Below are positions 40,170 through 53,196 of a stretch of 64,000 bases of DNA, in pieces (within the stretch, counting starts at the first letter, position 1; the number at the start of each line of letters is the position of its first letter). The stretch lies in contig SSBO01000012.1 in the NCBI GenBank assembly GCA_005281725.1, forward strand, positions 5,595,564 through 5,659,563, in the 5' to 3' direction. This DNA is from Wuchereria bancrofti (Eukaryota; Nematoda; Chromadorea; Rhabditida; Onchocercidae). The notes beneath the pieces were generated by a model. That model was not told where the DNA came from and did not search any database. It saw nothing but the letters and a program-made list of their open reading frames with translations. A program made the position numbers and the translations under genes.

Positions 40170-42346
40170 GTTAATGTTTGGATTGTTGTGGTTGCATTGA
40201 GTATGCAACTTGAGTAGGAAACAATTCTTGGCAATGCATTGGTTATTGCTGCTTATAAACTTGAACGAAATATCAGCAAACAGGTCGATTTTAATCTCAT
40301 CAACTGTCGAGAATCTCATCAAATATCACTCTTTGAGGAATGCATTGTCAGGATTTTTTAATAAAGGCAACACGTCAGTGATTTAAAAAAAAATCTTGAA
40401 GTAGTTGCAAGTTGCAACAAATCTATTGAACGTATTATTTGCAGATACAGAAAACTTTTCCAGTGCATTGAGGCATATAAATTAAACTACAGAGTATTCA
40501 ATTATAAAATAAGGCTTAGCATCTCATACTGATACATGGATTTGATTGAACATTAAATGCTATTTGACATTACTGATCATTAATTAGTTTCGATATGTAG
40601 AAATTACGGTTTTAGATTTCATTTCCTTTTTTTTCACTATCTGCATTGCCAACAAATTTTGCACTTTATACGAAAGAATCGAAAACTAATGAGATACCCA
40701 GACTTTTCATTCATCCTCCCTGTTTATTTTTCTCTTCGCAAGTGATTCTGGTATCCATTATGTTCATGCTTCGACCATTTCATTGGACTATGCTGCCGAA
40801 CAGTTCAATCAGGTTGTACTTCAAAGTTGAATCTTTTTTGTTTTTGATAAATTTCAAAAACTTTTATGCTTCTCCACAGTAACACAACATAGTCAAACAC
40901 TTATCGTATGTGAATGCTCTCAGTATATTGACCTCTTACTATGAAATATATTGCTATCATTATCAGTCATGTAGCGAGCAAATCAATTATAACTTATTTT
41001 TTAAAGTCTCTTCATGCAATGTATCGCCCTAATACCGATGCAAGACGAAAAACGCTTGTTATCAAAAGATTTGCAATGAAATGCATATCACAAATCAAAA
41101 ATCAAATGACGCAAAACTTGTTTAATTCCAAATCTTCCTCATCATTTTTAAGTTCCTTAAATAAGTTTGAGTGATATTTCAAAGTGGTAAACAAATGAAC
41201 CGGATAATTACTATTTAAGACATATTACATGACGTTTATTCTTTCCAAATATTTTGCTACTTTAAAAAAAAGGAAAAAAGAAACTTCCATATGAATTACT
41301 TTATATTAAGGTATGAATTTACCCGTCGTATGTATCCCCGAGAAATTACTCGGTTGTCCTCTTAATGACTTGTCATTGCATCTCTCAGCAAATCTAATGC
41401 TGACAAAAAAAATGCTAGTGAATGTGGAAAAGTATTTTCAGTACATCATCGCTGGAAATTTCAAGTTCAAAAGAGTCAATAATACAGCCTGCTGGGCTAA
41501 AACTTCCAGCTCTGACTCAACATGGAAGCAACTGAGAATGAGAACAATTCGAAGAAAAGTTGTTTGACGTCAACAATCTTTAGCACTCAAAGGTTATATA
41601 TTTCAATATAATATATAGATGCTACATTCGTTTTGAAATTTTTTAACAAGTAAGACTGCTTAACCTTTGTTTGTCTAATTCTAATCAGAATCGAAAAAAT
41701 ACAAAAAAAGTGAAAGATTAAAATAGTGAAAAGACTTTTATCCACTTTCCATAAAAAGAAAATGTAACACATTTTCAGTGTTGCATTGGAAAACAATTCC
41801 ACTAAGAAATTAACACAATGATCATCGATTCCTTGTCTTTCCTGTATTGTTGAAAACATTAAGAAGTGTACTTCAGATCACATAAATTACCGTCTTTCCT
41901 GAACTTGGATATTGAAAGAGATAAAGTTATGCGCTTTTTTTCACCCTTCACTTTACTTCGATGGAAACGTAAGCAAACAAAAGCTGAACGAAGAGCTCGT
42001 AAAGCATTTAGGACAATTACCTTTATTTGGATGCTTTGCCATTCTCTGATCACCCTATTCCGTCGTGGTTAGTTTTCACATAGTGATTTGCAAATTTTTA
42101 TGATGAAATAGTTTGACGAGAAAAGGGGAGGACATTTAAGAGAGTTGTGTTATACATATATCTGATTTTCAGGCAACCGTCTATGGATCTTGTCTGCTGT
42201 ATATACTTTTACTACTGTAAACACTCACTTATTATATGTGCTATCTTAATTCAAGTAGCAATCCTTTCGCGTATGCTTTGGCCAACCGTCAGTTCCGCAT
42301 CACTTTCCTCCGTATGTTGCACGGTGACTTCAATAAAAATACCTAA
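40170..42346 (+). pseudogene. gar-3: Muscarinic acetylcholine receptor (GAR-3 type) pseudogene
   Basis: Relic exons in transmembrane order. 40170-40290, after TTTCAG, reads VNVWIVVVALS, a stop TAG (40215-40217), then TILGNALVIAAYKLERNISK, the TM1 and loop of this family. 40690-40830 keeps frame-broken TM2-TM3 pieces. An exon ending at 42067 reads KRKQTKAERRARKAFRTITF, the end of loop 3 into TM6; a one-base loss follows, then CFAIL, TGA (42047-42049, where Trp is expected) and SPYSVV with donor GTTAGT. The exon from 42173 reads ATVYGSC, a TAA (42218-42220), then YYMCYLNSSSNPFAYALANR with the TM7 NPxxY-type motif and ends TAA 42344-42346. The live protein is a Gq-coupled receptor for acetylcholine in worm muscle and neurons. 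Four or more lesions in different exons rule out a single sequencing error. Confidence 0.8.
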
Positions 42347-44102
42347 ACTAAAATCCTGTGAAAACAAATCTTTACAAGCTTTTATTGTTCAGGATTTGTT
42401 AAAATTAAAACTATTCCAGAGTATCTTCTCAGCGTAAGATAACTAGCTGTACGTTAAATCGACTTTAAGAAAAGCTGCTCCTATAGTGCTCAGATGTTGC
42501 TCTTTTCAAATCTCGGACTTCGCTAGCGATGGAAGTCCCAATATAACTACGACTACGTAGAGCTAGCAGAATAATCTCCTTAAAATTCATTAATGCAGTC
42601 ACCGACACTGCCAGGCTTATGAATATACCTTTCTGAATCTAGAAATTCAGAAATAAATTTATATTTCTGTATTCTTTATCGTATGTTATTACACTAAGTA
42701 CATAAATATTTCACGTGTCTAAAAATCGGTAGTTCCTATGAAGAACAAAATGTTCAATTAATTTCTGTCAGAATAAAAGAAAGCACTTTAGATTTGTATA
42801 TGCAATACCTCTATTCATGTTAAAAAAATGTTAGGATATGTGCAAGTGGTTACCATTTCTAAAACTTGTGATTGGTTTCACGAAGATGCACGCAGAACAC
42901 ACTGTACTCATAAAGTTTACATATAGTTTAGAAGATTCATTACTTTTCTCTGTGCATAGTTTTAATTGCAAAGTGGTAAAATAACCCTGTACACTGTTTA
43001 AACAATTTAAATCATTAGTTGGAGCACTCAAAGTGGAAAAAAGAATATAGCAGAAAAGTAACATTTGAACAAAGAAACAAGAACGTAAGTATAAATGAAT
43101 AAACGCACTAATTACGGTTTCTCCACTGGAAGTGACAACTGGGACCACATGGTAAGGCTATAACAAGAACTGAACTTACCGCTGTGTCAGTTGACAAAGT
43201 TTCCATGTATTGAACCTTGATCTTTTTTAATATGGCTAAGAATACAGTTCTGTTACTCACTTGAAGGTATGTTAATCACCGTTGTATTGAGCTTTCCAAA
43301 AAGCGGTATCTCCTGGGACTCATTAGTCGTCCGTTCCATTCTATTCAAAATATATTCAACCTAATGTAATAAAATCGGCGAAACTGCTGAAGATTTTTCC
43401 CAACAGCGGGTTTGATACCTCGGAAAACCAGAAGGACTGTTTCCCAAGCAAGTTGAATATAATGATATTGTTGAGAAATTTCTTTTACCATAAAATGTAA
43501 AACATGTTAGTAGTAAAAATAATCGTTGCAAATGCTACGAACTTCATCCCTAATATACTCAATTTCTGACCTAAATTATTTGAATGTTTCTGATGTCTTC
43601 TACCGCGTGTTAATGTACGACTCGATTAATGTATTGGTTCAGAAATAGAGATTTATCGGACTATAAATTTCTGGCAAAGTTTACTATTATAGTCTGGACA
43701 CAATGGGAACATTCCGTTTTGAGTCTGAGATATCCAATATTATGGGATACATTTCCAAAAATGCAATTCACGATATTTCTTCACAAATCCTATATTTTAA
43801 AAAATCATGAAAATCATACACGTAAAAATTATAATTTGAGGAAGAACGTGAGAAAAAACATTCAAACAGTTGTAAATTGAGCATCTGAAGCACATATACA
43901 CGATAAATCAAGATTTGTATACTCTTACCTGCTTGCTCATCCCAAAAACACCCATCAAATATGCAGGCATTTCTTAAGCGCTCATTATGAGTTAATTCGC
44001 GATAGATACATTAAGAGGAATAATGAAATAGAACAATTATTTTATATCGTCATTCGCGCAAATGCAATTTCAGAACGAAAGATTTAGATGCAATGAAGTC
44101 AA

Positions 44103-44108
44103 TTTATT
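44103..44108 (-). terminator. Probable poly(A) signal of epg-7
   Basis: AATAAA on the minus strand about 270 bases beyond the epg-7 stop codon. Confidence 0.4.
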
Positions 44109-44195
44109 GAAAGCAAGACACGGGAACATTTTTAAGGATATTATAATATTTACTGGCTGTCAAATACATGCAGTTACACCATCATGCAGTCATTG

Positions 44196-44218
44196 AAAAA
44201 AAAAAAAAAAAAAAAAAA
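44196..44218 (+). repeat. Poly-A run of 23
   Basis: Twenty-three consecutive A residues 160 bases beyond the epg-7 stop codon (a T run on the transcribed strand). No target-site duplication or retroposed sequence is seen beside it. Confidence 0.9.
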
Positions 44219-44377
44219 GGAAAACAATCGCAAAAGACCAAGAAAAGGTTGCCAATACGGCAGCTAAATTGTAAATCAGACGGAAAACACTTAACGAGAA
44301 AAAAAAATGAATCTTTAAAGAAACAAATTTTACCCGCAGGTTTCCTATTCGTATGATAACAACAAAACAGAGCTTCA

Positions 44378-47300
44378 CTACTCATTAGCCTGACGTCGAA
44401 TACTCGATGAGTCTATCTGCAGTGGTTCTACCTCCACCCGATAAAATTTCGTCCCGACTTTCAAATTGTAACTAAAAAGTGAAATTAATTGATGCATCGC
44501 CCTTAGCAGATTTTTAAGATGATAACACTGCGCAACGAAAACAATGACATACACTTACCGATTGTCCGTTTTACGTATTTTGCATAATTCTAGACGGGTA
44601 GTTACTGCCATTAGCCAGTTGGGACGTTGACCAACTGTAGCAGCGGATACTGACTGTCGGTCCCACTTTACTCCCATGCGTTTCAGACTGCTTTCTTTGA
44701 CGAAGTGAAATATTGGTGAAACACTAAAACATGTTTTGATCTGCAAGCAACTTTCATGCATGCAAATACAAATTTAATTAAGGTTTTAAGATCATATTTT
44801 AAGAAGCACTTTGTCAACACAAATAATTACCAAAATGAATCAATAAAAGTTTCACATTTGACCTGTAAAACAGTTTATTGTGGTGTAATAACATTAGCAG
44901 AAGAATGAAATACGATCATAACTCTGAGAACTTCAATCAGATTGCGAAGATGCGATATGTCGATATTTAGTCTGGTTGATAAGAAAAAGTTTGGGCGTCT
45001 TACAGATGGTGTCATTATAACATATATCTGATGATTTATATCATATCCAGTTGAAACGAAAAAAGGGGAAACTATAATTTGAAATATAGAAAACCCACTA
45101 ATAAAATTGAGAAAGGAAGTATAGACGAATATAGATCAAATACCGCCGAGAAATAACTGAATGCCAAGTGTGTGACTAAATGACAGGGAAATAAAAATCA
45201 ACACCAAATACGCCACAAAAAGAAACGTTATCAGACATGGAGTGCTGATCTTGTATAACAGCTATTGGTGTTAAGGAGGTGAAATTCAAAGGAAGCAACC
45301 CACGACAGATTATATAACTTGACTACATTATAGATTTCAACAATGTCAAGAACATTAAACGGAAAATCTAAACTCTGTTTATTAATTAAGTAGACCGGCA
45401 GTAATTAGCTAGATGAGCCCTCTTGTTATAATCGCAAATAAAAATAAACTACTGTCTTAAAACATGAGATATGCATCCTTTCAAAATATATAAAGAATTC
45501 CAATTACTAACACAATTTGATGTCAAATCACACTTTGAATAAAAGCATTAGCGTTTATCACTGTGTTGAACTCTGCTTTTTAAGAACCTCTAAGAGGGCA
45601 GGCAATACACATTAAGTTTAATGTATAACTACTTTATACTAAATAATAGGTTGTCCCTTTTCACATAAATGTATAAATTCATATAATAAAATTATATAAG
45701 AAAACTAATAAAATAATAAACTAATAAAATTCATATAAGAAAACTAGCCTAAACAATATGTAGGCGTTATGTGGTTCACTCCAAACAATCAAAACAGCAC
45801 AGTACTCATGAATGTCCTGTACTGTAATCATTGTTCGCATTTCTCGTAGTGATATAACTGTTTGAACAGTAGCTGGTCTCACCGTAACTGGTGCAATATC
45901 TTCGTCCGAATCTGCCTGAAAAGATATCAGTCGAAGACACCCATAAACAATATGCCTTTGAAGAAACAAACAGGGGTATTTCAATTATACTTCTCTTCTT
46001 TGATTGATTTACAGAATCAAAAAGGAATTAAAATCTTATCAGTATCTTACCTGAACCCTCAGCTCATCATCTGTGTTTTCATCTCTTTCCGAATCTCTCT
46101 CTTCACTCTTTACTTCTGAGGATTGTGTCATATTTGTAGCTGCTAAAATTAATAGTGGGAATATCTATTTATATATGTAATTACAACATTTTAGCACAAA
46201 GCAGTATGAATAGCGGATAAAATGAAAAATAAAATAAAAATAAACATTCATACAAATAGGGAATCTTCAGGGATTGCTCTAAGCTATGTAATTAATAGGC
46301 TAACTACCATCTTTCTATATGACGAAAAGCGTAATCACCAAATACATTTATGAATATAACCGCGAACCCATATTAAAAGTCCACTACAAGAACAAATTTC
46401 AAATTTCATTCGTAATAAAACTGATACTCATGCAGACCTGGCATAATCAACATAAGTTTTGATTTACAAATTTCCAAAACATAATTAGTGCAAAGACCCC
46501 AAAAAAATCATACCACGACTAACAGTAAAAGACTTCAATAGATATCCTTTGGAAAGGTCATTAAGTACTGAACTAACAGCACCGTCGTCTTGAGAATCAA
46601 TTAACTTAGACCTGTAATGAAACAATTTCATTCCCTCTTAAAAATAACCAAATTTCCAAATTAAAATACAAAAGTATAAGTAAACTTACGCAACCGAACA
46701 ACACTCTTTCATTTCAACTGGCACTCTACCAAGCAAAGAGTTTTCGTAAGCAGTTGTGTATTTCCTCTGAAAATTTCAGATCCTTTGTTTACAGAATTGT
46801 CTAAAATTTACCACAGCTTCACGTCTTTCTATATACAGAGAGACCAACATTTTCCTTATCTGGATTTTACGATAGCCAGCTCAAACAATTCTTCTTCCTT
46901 ATCCTACAAAAAACTGTATAAAAGCGGAAAAGTACTAGAACCTGCACACTCACATTCCGAAATCTTCATTTAATCAGAAAACCATTACACCGTATCTAAA
47001 TGAATCTAATTTATTCTTATAATTTTAAGGAAAATGCATAACCTTGCATTCCCCGCAACTAACTTCGGTGTCATTGTTCGCAATTGCGTCAGCGACATTT
47101 CCAACACTCTGATAAACAACGCTTTCATGAAGTTTATGTAAGGTTGCTTTCAATGAATCAATTTCTTCATTCTTTCTCTAGAACGAAAGCATAAACAAAA
47201 TTTCCATGTAAAACAAACCAGCAATGAATTTTAAAATCAGTAATCTTAAACTTTGTGTAGATTAACTGACCATACTATAATGTAAATTATACGAACCTTT

Positions 47301-50300
47301 ACTTCTTCACTGTGGGACGAAACTTTACGTTGCAGTGCCAACTCGTGGTTAGCAACTAAAGTTTTATACATTTGGTTTCTTTCGATTTCCATTCTACAAA
47401 GTCAAGTGAGAATTTTATAAAACGATAGGAAAATGCAATTAAACAGAAAATTCGACTGGTTTTCATAAGTATGAAACCATGGAAAAGATAAGATCAGAAC
47501 AAATGAAACTCAAAAAGTTTTCTGGTAGCAATAAAGAACGAATCATAATACAAATGCGGGACAGAGAGCGTACTTAGCAACAGTATTTTCCGCACTTAAT
47601 TGCTGTTCACGAAGTCGTGAAATTTCTTTCTTCTGAAGTTCAATCATTTGCCGGAGTTCGAAAACAAGGACATCTTTTCCTGGTAATTCACTAGCATAAC
47701 CCTAAAAAATGGATGGATCTCTATTGTAATAAATAAATTAAATAAAATAAACTATGAATATCATTAATTACGAATATTTTTTTTTTAAAAAAAAGGACTA
47801 CTTCAAACATGATTCTCCACAACCGAAAATTCTTACGAAACAGATTATGTTTTAGCTCATTCCAAAACTTAAAGTGTAAGATACCATTGAGAATGAATGT
47901 TCCAGCTTACGCCCTGTCTCAGTTTCAGTAGCGACGTCCTTCAAAATAGGCTTACTAGGCTGATCCGAGACAGAAACTGTGTTTTTGTATCCAACAAACG
48001 TAATTAATGAGTTGTTTATTCGCTTCAGTGCCTCATCAGAGTATTCTTTGGTTTGATTTCCAGCAAGAACAAAATCTTGCTTCAAGTACACCAGCTGCTA
48101 AAATTATTGTTTGAAATAAACAAAAAAAAGCTTTACGATGTATACAATTTTATCCAAAACAGAAAAATGTGTAAAAAGCTAACCAGCGAAAGTCTCTTCA
48201 ACCCATCCTGTAAGCAAATCAGACTTCCACACTGAGATCTTTCAAATACTCCGGCAATCTGCAGTGAAAATTTCTTGTGCATAATATCTCACGCTATGAT
48301 TGTTATATAAATTAACGATGAAATAATGATTAAAGAATGCAGCTCTTGAGAGAAATAAAGTTACTGGAGTTTGAAATAATTAGAAATATGAGCCAAATAA
48401 CATAATATCATAATAAGTTCACCCTCTGCTGGTAACTGGTACGATCCTCAGGTGTGCCAAATTGACTGGACTTATCTGACTTCGGCTGTAATAAAAATCC
48501 TATAGTTACTAAATGGTCTAAATATTTTCTACAAATGACATTAGAATGAATTAAAGATAAAGTGCCTCACTGCATAACAGTCTATTAGACACGAAATGCA
48601 ACAGAAAAAGAGCTATTCATATGATAAACATTTACTTTCACTGAATTTTCTTCTTCGACTAATGGCGCAACAACCTGAATAACAGATGCATTACTCTGAG
48701 GTATAGCGATCGGTTCACTTTTTGTAACACTCAAGCCCGAATATGTCTTACTTCCATTTTTGATCTCAGTTTCCACAATCTGAAACTTGCGAATACGGAA
48801 TAAAATAATTCTATCAACACAGTAGCTCTATATCAAAATCATCAAATCCAGCAAGAAGTTTTTAGGAAACTGCAAAGGTCAAACGTAAAGTTAAACTTCG
48901 AAGTTGCTGTAAAGACTTAGGAACTACTATTGGAGATAGAAAGTACATATACACCCCACCCTCAAATACGGTAAGAACACTAATGAGACGCTATTTAGCA
49001 GCTTCATGCCAATTCAGCAACAGTTTCAGAAACAAAGGAAAAAGATCACTAAAGCATGAGAAACTAAATAAAAGTAATTATGCAGTTAAGATGAAGCGAC
49101 AATGTCGCATGGTGAGAACGACAATCTCATGCTGTTTTGAATAAGTAACATTACTATCACTATCAGCCTTACTTTATTTGCCACTATCAGCCTTACTTTA
49201 TTCTTAGAAAATTATGTGGTAACCAGTGACCTATCACTAGTCGATATATAAAATTCTCTTTCTATTAAAATTAATGACTAATCATTAAAGGAAGCACGAA
49301 AGGAGAGGTGCTGCAATCATAACTATTATTGCTGCACAATTCTATACTATTTTCCTCATGAATTTTTGACATATGAATTTTAAAAGCAATACCTCATGAT
49401 GTGAGGCATCAAAAAGGGATGCGAATGAATTAAGTGGCTTTGCAGGAGATTCTTCCACCATATCCAAACTTAACGTTGACCCAAATCGTGAGGGTGGTGA
49501 TTTAGCTAGCATTGTTGCATTTGAAGGTAAGGCATCCAAATTTTCGTCACCACTGAAAGTAGTAGTAGGTAGACATAACTAATAGAAAAGGAAAAGATAA
49601 ATAATGGTAAAGTTTTTAAGCATCTAGTGTAAGCAGAAACTAGAAGACGTGGGAGACTGATCTGCTTAGTTAAAATTTTTTGTCACTGTTTGGGATCAAA
49701 GAATGCGAAATTATTAGTAGTGAGTTATGTTGGCTGGATAAAATAAAACGCAGTATAAATCAAAAAAAAAAAAACAAATAATTTTTTATCGTTAAATGAA
49801 CGAATTACCTCAACCAGTGTGTAGATGGGAAATTTTTGTTCAAATTTGCAACATTAATTGTAGTATCAGTCGTGTAGAATGATTCTTCTCTTTTTAGAAT
49901 TGGAGGAGTCATTTGTGAACTTGATGCCATTCGCGGATCTCTGACAGAAAGTCGCTGATAAATGAAGGGATCTGTCACTTTTAGCAAATTTGCTAAACAC
50001 GGAACAGCCTAAATAATAAATTATGATACCAACTGAAATGATAACAGCTCAAATCGAAACTAAAAATGACAAAACTATGCGCCATAACTTAAACAGATCT
50101 CATCATACCTGTCTCAAAGTTCTTAAATCTGCTGGAGTTACAGGAGGTAAGTTTTGGTCAAAATGTGCCACGCCGTTGGGAGCAAAGTTTGGAAAATTAT
50201 CCAACATGCCCGGAAATAACTGTTTCAGAAAATGTCGTCCTAATTTTTGCTTAAATACTTCGCGTACAGATGTTTCTTCCGTGACCAAAGCAACACTTTT

Positions 50301-53196
50301 TTCCATAAATGAAGTAAACCACGATTCAAATTCCTGTAAAAAGTAATAAATTAGCACGTTCAAACCACAATACTGGCACTAACCAAGTTGAAAAATTCAG
50401 TTTACGAACTGGTTGCAGTACGCTTCGGCGAAGACATTCAGTGAGTGCCGTGGCAAACATTATTGGACTCTCTTTCACTTGCCGAATAATGTCTAGTCGG
50501 TTCCGCAAAGCAATATATTTTTCTTCAAATAAAATTATCTGATTGTTCGCCGCATGCAATCTATCGTACACCTGGAAAAGTCATTTTTGCACAGTGTAAC
50601 TGTACTTAATGAACTGAAAATTTCCAACCCATTTAAAATTTTAACAACTCGAAAAGTGGTATGTGACATAAAGGGAAATATAGACCCTTTCTTCTTTTCA
50701 ACACCGACTATAAAAATGCAAAAACAACCTGCAATATCCACCCCCGAAGCCTTGTTCTAATATTATTTAGTAATTCGATTTTGGATTGCTGAAAAGCTTT
50801 CCCCATCTTCTGCATCTGTTCAATTAGCTTCTTGACTTTGAACATTTTTTCCCGCTGACTTAACACAATATCCTATAAAATACTCACTTTTCGCAATCAA
50901 TGGATATAGTGACATTTCCACTATACTATGCATTTCTTGAAAAGATGAGTTAATCATCAATAAAAGTTAAAACTTTACTTTGGTAGACTGCGAATCAACA
51001 GCTGATTGCGACACAGCAAAACATAAATCCTTTAGTACTTTCGTTTCCTCTGGAACGTTATTTATAAGGTAGGTAAATAATTCTGATATTACTTCAGAAA
51101 TCGTGGTCTAAACTCATAAAATCTTTTACATGTATTAGTTTCCATCTTCAAAACAAGGGATCACAATCAGAACCAAAGTTAAAGGATGAAATATATATTT
51201 TAAAAAAAAAAAATGATGGAACTAACGCTCTTTACTGTGGAACATTGCATCCAATTGCGTAAGACGAGTATTTATACCACGAATATTACGTATTTCAGGA
51301 TTACTCACTTCCTCACTGACATATCTCATGTTGGATACCACCTGTTTATATTCGGTGTCGCTCGTCTGCAGTGGAAGTGCGTTTGATTATTTTATGGAAA
51401 GTAATTTTATTGTGCAACTTTTCATTCCATAATATTAGAAAGCCAATTTTAAAAATTGAATTAATGCCTAAGCTTAATGACTTGCAATATTCTTACATGA
51501 GAATCCAACGTCATCACTGATTAATCAGAGCCTATACTTAATTCTGAAATCGTTAATGTCGTAGCTTGTATATTTTTGACGATAGAATGCAAAGTGTTTA
51601 CTTTTGTGAAAGTACACTAAAGAAAAGCATAAAAAAATAAATAAATAAAAAATTATTTCATATAAGTTAGATGTTGCGAACTCTGTTGATCTATAATGAT
51701 CCAAAGTTCTAAAGAATATGATACTTGAAACAGCACTTTGGACAACAGCATATTAACTTGCTCCGACATTTCCTCTAATGAATTTTGTGGATCAGCACGA
51801 GCAATATACTCGTACAGTGTGCATTCCTCAGCAATCTTCGATGATCCTTGCAATTTATATGAATTCGACAATAAAGCTGAGGGAATTTTGATCTGAAAGA
51901 ATTCCGTGAAAGAATACAATCCAATGAAAGGTGGAAATTATAAACAAACTACTTCTGACATAAGAGAACAATAGTGCTAACTTGTTGCAAAGTACGAAGA
52001 ACATTATCAAAATCTTGTAATAGAGTTTCTGCTTTAATTTTCATTGTTTTCAAACGTTCGTAGCGAGATAGAAAACGCTCCGATTTTTTCTCAATTTGAG
52101 TTCGAGAATCGTAAAGATTAGATATCAGTGCTAACCATCCCTGAAAATGAGAAATTTAATATTCATATGAGCAAAATTACTATGCAGTGACATAAAATGA
52201 AGTAACAGATGATAATGAAAATGGTAAACTTACTTGATGCAAAAGCTGATGATCTTGAACTAAACGAGCACAAAGCTGCAAGCACCTCTCAGCAACTTTT
52301 AGTCCTAATCGCCCAGCGTCACAGTAGCGCGTAATCAATGGCCTTGATATTGTTGAGCTATCAAGAACATGAAGCTCATCGTATAAACCTGCAGATTATC
52401 TTAAAATATGGAATAATAATTAGCTTTTTTTTTTAAAAATAGCTTCAGCAAGATTACGTACTGGAAAAGTGTAGTCTATAAACCATGAAGCACATATCAT
52501 TTTTTTAGTTTAGTAATGTCAGGTTGTTACGATCAAATAACATTACGGTGTATTATTTCTGGAAATCTACTTTCACAAAGACAGAAAAAACAGTCTGATT
52601 AAAGGACAGAGATTTCAAAATGATACAGCACGCACTTTATGTTATAAGTGGAAGTTTTGCCTGCATTCATCTATGTTTATCTAATATAAATAAATAAACA
52701 AATATATGTATGTATATCATACCCGAACATAATGTGTACAATTCATCATTATTTGCCAGCTCTATGCCCTGACCATCTTCTTTGTATAATTTACGAAACA
52801 GGAACAGTGGATTTGACTCCGTACCAGCTCCTTGATAATACGACACCTGCTTTTCCGACTGCAATCCTTCTCCACCAGAAACAAGCAAAGCCTGCAAAAC
52901 TGAGCCTTTTCAATCGTTCAGTTCGGAATAGAACTGTAGTTATTCCAAAAAAGTAATGATTGAATCAGCCTATTATTCGGATTTTCTTTATTACTGGAAT
53001 TGAATTTCTCAAAACTATGTTCCCACAGTTGTCAAAGAAATAGTAAATTCTAGATTTAATAAAAACAAACCTGTTCCGCAACAGGCACCCGAGTTATTTC
53101 TTCGATAACACACTGTAGTTTGTGAACCGAGCCAAGTGCAACAGATACTTCTAAAGCCTTTAGAGAACCTTCATTCACGTAGAAAACGTAAAACAT
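44378..53196 (-). CDS. epg-7: FIP200/RB1CC1-ATG11 homologue, autophagy initiation scaffold
   Basis: Twenty-five exons join in phase to 1132 residues: 53071-53196, 52723-52891, 52234-52388, 51982-52140, 51725-51892, 51236-51365, 50979-51082, 50729-50872, 50410-50571, 50109-50333, 49809-50008, 49393-49552, 48636-48779, 48423-48485, 48184-48207, 47885-48097, 47574-47701, 47297-47393, 47043-47177, 46690-46766, 46514-46611, 46051-46142, 45749-45915, 44559-44723, 44378-44471. The N-terminus MFYVFYVNEGSLKALEVSV is the ubiquitin-like start, followed by LLVSGGEGLQ and NPLFLFRK. The ATG17-like middle contains DLCFAVS and REVFKQKLGRHFLKQLFPG. Coiled coils follow (LRQMIELQKKEISRLREQQL), and the C-terminal claw has CAVLIVWSEPHNAYILF, VKESSLKR and KVGTKFYRV. 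FIP200 scaffolds the ULK1/UNC-51 complex and binds cargo receptors; EPG-7 does this for aggregates in worms. The start follows a TTTCAG acceptor ending at 53226. The penultimate intron probably uses a GC donor. It is shorter than human RB1CC1 (1594), mostly in the coiled coils. Confidence 0.93.
45745..45750 (-). other. Ambiguous splice donor in the epg-7 claw domain
   Basis: After NAYILF the minus strand reads AG followed by GCTAGT. A GC donor here (exon ending 45749) joined to the acceptor at 44724-44725 gives NAYILFSVSPIFHF, which matches the spacing of human NYVLFTVSPTLYF. The only GT alternative (exon ending 45745, joined to 44740) inserts about seven extra residues. Confidence 0.5.
49158..49202. 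repeat. Direct repeat, 21 bp twice, period 24
   Basis: CACTATCAGCCTTACTTTATT at 49158-49178 is repeated exactly at 49182-49202, within the epg-7 intron between exons 49393-49552 and 48636-48779. Confidence 0.9.

Larger units (their letters stand above)
42347..44377. other. Intergenic stretch with a poly-A run
   Basis: No supported gene in about 2 kb between the receptor relic (+) and the end of epg-7 (-). A near-palindrome TTTCTGAAT...ATTCAGAAA lies at 42630-42653. A run of 23 A occupies 44196-44218. TTTATT at 44103-44108 (AATAAA on the minus strand) is a possible poly(A) signal of epg-7. Confidence 0.5.

Noticed and set aside
41013..41075. Apparent RPNTDARRKT similarity to the receptor DRYxxxxRPLTYRARR loop
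   Set aside because: The match needs several gaps and belongs to a different receptor type than the GAR-3-like TM1, TM6 and TM7 relics.
44182..44385. Minus-strand open frames through the poly-A run next to the epg-7 stop
   Set aside because: They are shadows of the epg-7 3' UTR and a homopolymer run.
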